Positions 59,719 through 64,000 of a stretch of DNA of 64,000 nucleotides are shown one piece after another. Origin of the DNA: Alphaproteobacteria bacterium. Lineage in GTDB: Bacteria; Pseudomonadota; Alphaproteobacteria; CALKHQ01. A program made the position numbers and the translations under genes. The stretch's first letter is position 1, and every line of letters begins with the position of its first letter. The stretch covers positions 62,001 through 126,000 of the forward strand of contig JAWKYB010000003.1 of the NCBI GenBank assembly GCA_041396705.1, in the 5' to 3' direction. Under the pieces are notes generated by a model, which saw only the letters and a program-made list of their open reading frames with translations, had not been told where the DNA came from and ran no database searches.

Positions 59719-60641
59719 CAGTAGCGCCGCGCCGCAGCGACCTCGTGGTGCGCGCCGTCGGCGCCGATGGCGAGCCAGGTCTCGGCCTTGTCCGGCAGCG
59801 GCGGATAGCCGAACACCACCGGTTCCGCGCCTTCGATGTCGAGCAGATAGCGGATCGCCGCATTGCTGCGGTCGTACAGGTCCTTGCCCAGGTGCTTGCG
59901 CTCCACCGTCTGTTGCGGCACGTCCCGGCGGCCGATCGCCAGGTGCAGCACCCGGCGCGGCTTGCCCGAGGTGTTGACGGTGCCGCCGTGCCAGCAGCAG
60001 CCGTTGATGACGGCAACCGATCCGGCCTTGCCGGTCACGTGGAACTCGCCGGGATAGGGGGCGAGCGGATCCTGCGGAATGCGCGGGCGCGTCGCCTCGT
60101 CGATCACCTGCTCGGTGACCTCGGCCAGGTTCACCTCGGGCACGTTCAGCGGCGACCATTTGTGCGAGCCCGGCACCACCCGGGTCGGCCCGTTGTCCTC
60201 GGTCATGTCGTCGAGCATGACCATCGAGTTGACCGCGCGCCAGTCGGTCGGGTGCACGCGGGGCACATCGGAGTGCAGCGGCTGTTGGCCTTCGCCCTTC
60301 AGCGGGTTGCGCGCGTTCAACGAGTAGGTGTGGATCTCGCCGAGCAGATAGTGGGCGGCGACCAGCGTCGGCCGGCAGGTCAGGCAGCGGTCGAACTCGG
60401 CAGACTTGTTGAACAGGTTGGACAGCCGCGGCGCGCCGGGTTCGATGTGCACCTCGTGCCCGCCCATCTCGCCCTCGATGCCGCGCAGGCGGTCGAACTC
60501 CGCCTTCATGGTGGCGACCTCTTCGGGGGTGAACACGTTCTCGGCGATGAAGAAGCCGTCGCGGTCGAACGCTTCCTTCTCCTCCGGTCGCAGTTCGAGA
60601 TCGGTGATGCCGAGCGCCCGCAACGCCTGCGCCGTGTTCAT
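59718..60641 (-). CDS. Phytanoyl-CoA dioxygenase (PhyH) family protein
   Basis: Product of 307 residues. The Fe(II)/2-oxoglutarate site is given by H-S-D in P-L-H-S-D-V-P-R near residues 135-137 and the distal His in W-H-G-G-T-V-N-T near 220, with R in S-G-K-P-R-R for 2-oxoglutarate. It probably hydroxylates a small substrate in the same route as the YiaK-type dehydrogenase. The start at 60641 (M-N-T-A-Q) is preceded by GGGAGGAAA. A perfect LacI-type palindrome lies 30 bases upstream. Confidence 0.87.
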   Translation of the reverse strand: MNTAQALRALGITDLELRPEEKEAFDRDGFFIAENVFTPEEVATMKAEFDRLRGIEGEMGGHEVHIEPGAPRLSNLFNKSAEFDRCLTCRPTLVAAHYLLGEIHTYSLNARNPLKGEGQQPLHSDVPRVHPTDWRAVNSMVMLDDMTEDNGPTRVVPGSHKWSPLNVPEVNLAEVTEQVIDEATRPRIPQDPLAPYPGEFHVTGKAGSVAVINGCCWHGGTVNTSGKPRRVLHLAIGRRDVPQQTVERKHLGKDLYDRSNAAIRYLLDIEGAEPVVFGYPPLPDKAETWLAIGADGAHHEVAAARRY

Positions 60642-60670
60642 GGCGGTTTCCTCCCGTTCGCGCGGTTGAT

Positions 60671-60682
60671 CGAAACGTTTCG
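60671..60682 (-). promoter_or_regulatory. LacI-type operator CGAAACGTTTCG
   Basis: A perfect 12-base palindrome with central CG lies 30 bases upstream of the PhyH start codon, a classic repressor position. The near-identical site at 54465-54476 links this operon to the RraA/ABC region. Confidence 0.6.
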
Positions 60683-60743
60683 TTTTGAAAAGCTTAGCGC
60701 CGCGCGCGCCCGCGCGCAATCGAAGCGGCGCGCCGCGTGAGCC

Positions 60744-61655
60744 TCAGTCCTCGATATCGCGAATATGGGCGCCGTAACGCGAGGCGATCACCTGCGGCAG
60801 CACCGGGATGAACCGGTCGCCGTGGCCGAGCGCATTGGCCAGCGTGAAACTCTGCGCGGCGTGGGCGATGATCGGGGTCGGGACGTCGTCGGCCGCCGTC
60901 ATGCGCAGGAAGGCACGCATGTCCTTGGCGCCGACCCACAGCGTGCCGCGATGCAGGCTGTCGTCGCCGTCCAGCACCCAGCGCATGGTGGAGCGGAACA
61001 CCCGGCTGTCGCCGCCGCCGGTGGTGATGACGTCGTGCAGCATGTCCAGGTCGATGCCCAGCTTGGCGGCGGCGGCGATCGCCTCGGCATTGGCCGCGGC
61101 GATGGCCATGCAGATCGCGTTGTTGAACAGCTTGATGCGGTGGCCCATGCCGGGGCCGCCGATATGGAAGATGTTCTCGGTGAAGGTCTCCAGCACCGGC
61201 CTGACGCGCGCCAGCGCCTCGTCGCTGGCCCCGACCAACACGTTCAGGCGGCCCTCCTCGGCCTCCTTCGGCGTGCGGGTGAACGGGGCGTCGACCAGCG
61301 TCGCACCGACCTCGGCCAGCGCCGCACCGACGCGCAGCGTCTCGTCCGGCTCGGCCGTGGTGCAGTCGACCACGATCGAGCCGGGGCGGATCGCCGAGGC
61401 GACACCGTCGGCGCCGAGCACGACCCGGTCCACCTCGCGCGACGACGGCAGGCAAAGGAAGGTCACGTCGCAGGCTTCGGCCACCGCGGCCGGCGTCGCC
61501 GCCTCGGCGGCGCCGCGGCCGACCAGGTCATCGACCGGCTGGCGGTTGCGGTGGGCCATCACCGTCAGCGGAAAGCCCTTCTCCAGGATGTTGCGCGCCG
61601 CGCCGTGTCCCATCAGCCCGACGCCGATCCATCCCACTTTCGTCGTGTTCGCCAT
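60744..61655 (-). CDS. 3-Hydroxyisobutyrate dehydrogenase-family oxidoreductase
   Basis: Product of 303 residues. V-G-W-I-G-V-G-L-M-G-H-G at 7-18 is the NAD(P) loop, V-D-C-T-T-A near 95, D-A-P-F-T-R-T near 118 (substrate loop, D-A-P-V-S-G in classic members), and K-L-F-N-N-A-I near 174 with the catalytic Lys. It oxidises a beta-hydroxy acid such as tartronate, hydroxyisobutyrate or a sugar acid. GGACGGAGG precedes the ATG at 61655. It lies between the S41-like gene and the PhyH operon on the same strand. Confidence 0.88.
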   Translation of the reverse strand: MANTTKVGWIGVGLMGHGAARNILEKGFPLTVMAHRNRQPVDDLVGRGAAEAATPAAVAEACDVTFLCLPSSREVDRVVLGADGVASAIRPGSIVVDCTTAEPDETLRVGAALAEVGATLVDAPFTRTPKEAEEGRLNVLVGASDEALARVRPVLETFTENIFHIGGPGMGHRIKLFNNAICMAIAAANAEAIAAAAKLGIDLDMLHDVITTGGGDSRVFRSTMRWVLDGDDSLHRGTLWVGAKDMRAFLRMTAADDVPTPIIAHAAQSFTLANALGHGDRFIPVLPQVIASRYGAHIRDIED

Positions 61656-61723
61656 GCTCGCCTCCGTCCTCTGCGTTGCGCCGGATTCAGCACGGCGGCG
61701 GCGGCATGGCAACCGGGATCGGC

Positions 61724-63175
61724 TCAGCGGCCTTCGGCGAGCCCGTGGATCCAGGCCTGCAGCGCCGGCGTGTCGCCTATCTCGCCGTCCCACGGGATCT
61801 GGGGCACGATGGCCAGGTCGGCCTCGACGCCGCGTCCCATGAACGCCTTGGTCGAGAAGGCGAGGCTGGCCCAGCCGGACGGCAGCCGCACCTGGCGCAG
61901 CTCGCCATAGAGGCCGTGCGCGCGGGTCGGCCAGCCGACCAGCACCGCGTCGGGGTAGCCGAGCACGGTATCGATGAACAGCAGCGTCGAACTGAATGCA
62001 GCGCCGTCGGTCAGCAGGAACACCTGTCCGGCATAGGGCGCCGGCGGCATGTCGATGCCGGCCTCGGGCGTCGGGCCGCCCAGCGCGGCGACCGGCTCGC
62101 CGGCGGCCAGCGCGGCGTCGATCGCGGCGACCAGAATCTCGAAATAGGCGCGCGCTCCCGGGTCGTCATCCGTGCCGGCGCCGGCGAAGTAGGCGCGGTT
62201 GCCCGGCGAGGCGCGAACAAGGTCGGGCGCGCGTCCGCCCGATTCGATGCGTTGCCATGTGCGCACGTAGTCCTCGCCGAACAGGGCCATCGCGAACCCG
62301 TCGGCGAAGAAGCTGCTGCCGCCGCCGTTGCCGCGCAGATCGAACACCACATAGGGCGCATCGCGGCCGTCCCGCAGCATCGCCTGCACCGCCGCGGCAT
62401 CCTCCGCGGCGATCTGGCCGGCGACGAAGGTCGGCAGCGCGATCCACAGCCCGCCGTCGCCGAGCCGGGTGGCGCCGAAGGGCGGCGGCGTGCCGAACGT
62501 CGCGTCGGCATAGGCCTGGCCGATTTCGCGGAACGAGGTCTCGCGCCAACGCAGCGCCGCCGTGACAGTGCGGCCGGCGTCGTCGAACGAGCAGCGCTCG
62601 GGCCGGACGAAACCGGGCTGGCCCTGGTCGACGAACAGCAGCGGCGCGAAGCGCATCGGGTCGGCCGGCTGCTCCGCGCGGCCCTGGAAGCGAAAGATGT
62701 TGGCTGCCGCCAGCGCATCCGCCGTCCTGCCGTCGCAGGAAACCACGGCCATGCCGTCGCGCACCTCGCCCGCATCTGCGGCGGCCCTGACCCGATAGGC
62801 GCCGTTGCGCCAGGCGGTGATGAAGCCGGGATACAGGGTCGGCGGGCGCGGCACGCTGGCCCATTCCGGGTTATCGCGTGCGCCCCAGATCTCCAGATGG
62901 TTGTCGGGCAGGGCGTTGGCATAGGCCATCAGCAGGTAGATGTAGGCGGTGACGCTGTCGGCCGACCGTGCCGCCGCGAGACCTTCGGCCAGCGCCGAAT
63001 CGAGCCGCGCGGCAAAAGCCGGGTCGATCGCCGGGCCGGGATGGTCGGCCGCCAGGGTGTCGTGCATGAACTGCAGGTCGACGGCCGTCCGCTCCGGCCA
63101 GGGATTGTCCTCGGCGGCGGCGACGGCGCAGCCGGCAAACAGGGCGACGAGGGCGCCCGCGAGACGTCGGGGCAT
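61724..63175 (-). CDS. Secreted S41-peptidase-like protein
   Basis: Product of 483 residues with a signal peptide ending near A-V-A-A-A (about residue 21). V-V-F-D-L-R-G-N-G-G-G near 275 and L-L-T-D-G-A-A-F-S-S-T-L-L-F near 385 are the two core motifs of the S41 (tail-specific/C-terminal processing) peptidase fold; the Ser in G-A-A-F-S-S may be the nucleophile. I see no clear PDZ domain. It should act in the periplasm, but peptidase activity is unproven. A small secreted protein gene lies 12 bases upstream and is probably co-transcribed. Confidence 0.78.
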   Translation of the reverse strand: MPRRLAGALVALFAGCAVAAAEDNPWPERTAVDLQFMHDTLAADHPGPAIDPAFAARLDSALAEGLAAARSADSVTAYIYLLMAYANALPDNHLEIWGARDNPEWASVPRPPTLYPGFITAWRNGAYRVRAAADAGEVRDGMAVVSCDGRTADALAAANIFRFQGRAEQPADPMRFAPLLFVDQGQPGFVRPERCSFDDAGRTVTAALRWRETSFREIGQAYADATFGTPPPFGATRLGDGGLWIALPTFVAGQIAAEDAAAVQAMLRDGRDAPYVVFDLRGNGGGSSFFADGFAMALFGEDYVRTWQRIESGGRAPDLVRASPGNRAYFAGAGTDDDPGARAYFEILVAAIDAALAAGEPVAALGGPTPEAGIDMPPAPYAGQVFLLTDGAAFSSTLLFIDTVLGYPDAVLVGWPTRAHGLYGELRQVRLPSGWASLAFSTKAFMGRGVEADLAIVPQIPWDGEIGDTPALQAWIHGLAEGR

Positions 63176-63187
63176 GGTCCAGCGCTC

Positions 63188-63625
63188 CTACTGCGCGCGG
63201 TTGAGCACCAGGGTGCACAACGCCGCCATCTGCGGCGACGGGCACGCGGCATTGACCAGGACCAGCTGGCCGCCGCGCCGTTCGAAATACCACAATTCCC
63301 CGGGCGGCGTGGGGCCTTCGCCGGCCGTCGACCAGTGCTGGCGCACCTCCAGCCGCAGCAGGTTTCCCTGCGTGAACCACGGGCCGGCGATGTAGTCGTA
63401 GCCGGCTCCGATCTGCAGGCTCTTCTGATATGTGCCGTCGTCGAAGAAGCCGTATTGGACGGCGAACGGAACGCCGGTCATCTGGTCGACGCTCTGCGCG
63501 GTCCAGGCGCCGACCACGTCGTTGGCGCCCTGTGCGGCGCCCTGTGCGGCGCTCTGCGTGGCGGCCGGTCCGGCGCCGGCGCACAGCACGGCAAGAATGA
63601 ACGGAATGGCTCGTGTCGCTTGCAT
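63188..63625 (-). CDS. Small secreted protein of unknown function
   Basis: Product of 145 residues. Signal peptide of about 23 residues (ending P-A-A-T-Q), then a short Q-S-A-A-Q-G-A-A-Q-G-A repeat, then a compact domain with V-G-A-W-T-A-Q-S-V and F-F-D-D-G-T-Y, the usual start of small lipocalin-like or 'copper-resistance-like' beta barrels, and Y-F-E-R-R-G-G-Q-L-V-L. Two cysteines near the end may form a disulfide. I do not recognise a named family. It is probably transcribed with the S41-like gene. Confidence 0.65.
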   Translation of the reverse strand: MQATRAIPFILAVLCAGAGPAATQSAAQGAAQGANDVVGAWTAQSVDQMTGVPFAVQYGFFDDGTYQKSLQIGAGYDYIAGPWFTQGNLLRLEVRQHWSTAGEGPTPPGELWYFERRGGQLVLVNAACPSPQMAALCTLVLNRAQ

Positions 63626-63640
63626 CTCGGCACCCCCCTG

Positions 63641-63672
63641 CCTGACGGGATCGTCACGATCCCCTTGTCAGG
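63641..63672 (-). terminator. Strong stem-loop between ornithine decarboxylase and the small secreted protein
   Basis: Outer arms CCTGAC (63641-63646) and GTCAGG (63667-63672) and inner arms GGGATCGT (63647-63654) and ACGATCCC (63656-63663) form a 14-pair helix with a three-base bulge. It follows the decarboxylase stop by 97 bases and ends 15 bases before the secreted-protein start on the minus strand. It could terminate the decarboxylase transcript or structure the next leader. No U-run follows. Confidence 0.5.
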
Positions 63673-63768
63673 ACATCGGGTGGCGGCAATGGCGATGCGA
63701 TGCGGCAGGCTGTCTCGCGCCAGGTCGGGCAGGGCGGGGCCGGTCGGGCCCCGGCCCTGCCGAGCGGG

Positions 63769-64000
63769 TCAGATCACGTAGGTGCGCAACGGCGGGAAGC
63801 CGTTGAAGGCCACCGACGAGTAGGTGGTGGTATAGGCCCCGGTCGCCTCGATCAGCAGCTCGTCGCCGATCTCGAGCCCGATCGGCAGCGGGTACGGGTT
63901 CTTCTCGTACAGCACGTCGACCGAATCGCAGGTCGGCCCGGCGATCACGCACGGCGCCGTCTCCTCGCCGTCGTGCGGCGTGCGGATCGGATAGCGGATC
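63769..64000 (-). CDS. Ornithine/lysine decarboxylase (fold type III), C-terminal fragment
   Basis: About 77 residues of the 3' end are visible; the start is beyond the window. The sequence C-V-I-A-G-P-T-C-D-S-V-D-V-L-Y near the beginning carries the active-site Cys and Asp of the alanine-racemase-fold ornithine decarboxylases. I-G-D-E-L-L-I-E-A-T-G-A-Y-T-T-T-Y-S and F-N-G-F-P-P-L follow, as in the bacterial ornithine/lysine decarboxylase group. It makes putrescine or cadaverine with PLP. Stop codon TGA at 63771-63769. Confidence 0.9.
   Translation of the reverse strand, partial: IRYPIRTPHDGEETAPCVIAGPTCDSVDVLYEKNPYPLPIGLEIGDELLIEATGAYTTTYSSVAFNGFPPLRTYVI

Noticed and set aside
1..64000. Genomic island, prophage or integron
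   Set aside because: No integrase, transposase, tRNA-flanked repeat or obvious composition change is visible; gene style is uniform throughout.

Overview
The window looks like part of the chromosome of a GC-rich alphaproteobacterium (roughly 70% GC by eye). The evidence is the dense run of ABC/TRAP uptake operons, MocDEF-type genes, close relatives of Mesorhizobium loti vitamin B6-degrading enzymes, and a palindromic dispersed repeat of the kind seen in Rhizobiales and relatives. I see no tRNA, rRNA, CRISPR array, insertion sequence or phage gene. All comparisons with named proteins are from memory; no search was run.

Layout. 1-6284: the end of a SelA-like PLP enzyme, a VOC-bicupin fusion, a secreted metallo-beta-lactamase-fold hydrolase, a MocD/MocE/MocF-type three-component oxygenase operon, and a 3-hydroxyacyl-CoA dehydrogenase-family gene. 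6356-13996: a TPR protein, a spermidine/putrescine-type ABC operon followed by a DUF6065-like gene, and a phosphonate monoester hydrolase-type sulfatase.

14047-36265 is the most interesting part, a probable vitamin B6 (pyridoxine/pyridoxamine) catabolic region. It holds a BMP-type ABC importer ending in 4-pyridoxolactonase, then pyridoxamine-pyruvate aminotransferase, two GMC flavoenzymes (one broken by two single-base frameshifts) that could be pyridoxine 4-oxidase and 4-pyridoxate dehydrogenase, and an FCD-type GntR regulator. A six-gene operon (36265 down to 31234) ends with homologues of 5-formyl-3-hydroxy-2-methylpyridine-4-carboxylate dehydrogenase and pyridoxal 4-dehydrogenase. The same operon starts with a gentisate-dioxygenase-like cupin and carries a GST and a RidA protein. 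The decarboxylase, flavin ring-opening oxygenase and amidohydrolase of the known M. loti route are not seen. A ring-cleavage branch of a new kind is therefore possible. Two sugar-type dehydrogenases, a methyltransferase, a histone-deacetylase-like amidohydrolase and a MetE-like protein are embedded in this region.

36522-45641: two VOC proteins and a GST, a LuxR-type response regulator whose phospho-acceptor Asp is Glu, a lactonase-like amidohydrolase with a RhaM-type mutarotase, zwf, a frameshifted pgi, and a Bcr/CflA-type efflux pump. 45822-60641: three sugar or sugar-acid uptake and catabolism modules (ABC + FGGY kinase; TRAP + RraA; ABC + amidohydrolase + YiaK-type dehydrogenase + PhyH dioxygenase), preceded by LacI-type palindromes. 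60744-64000: a beta-hydroxyacid dehydrogenase, a secreted S41-like protein, a small secreted protein and the 3' end of an ornithine decarboxylase.

Three features recur. The first is that four of five transport operons have a strong stem-loop directly after the solute-binding-protein gene. The second is a small set of shared palindromes that suggest local regulons. The third is a group of three one-base frameshifts in two genes, which may be sequencing errors.
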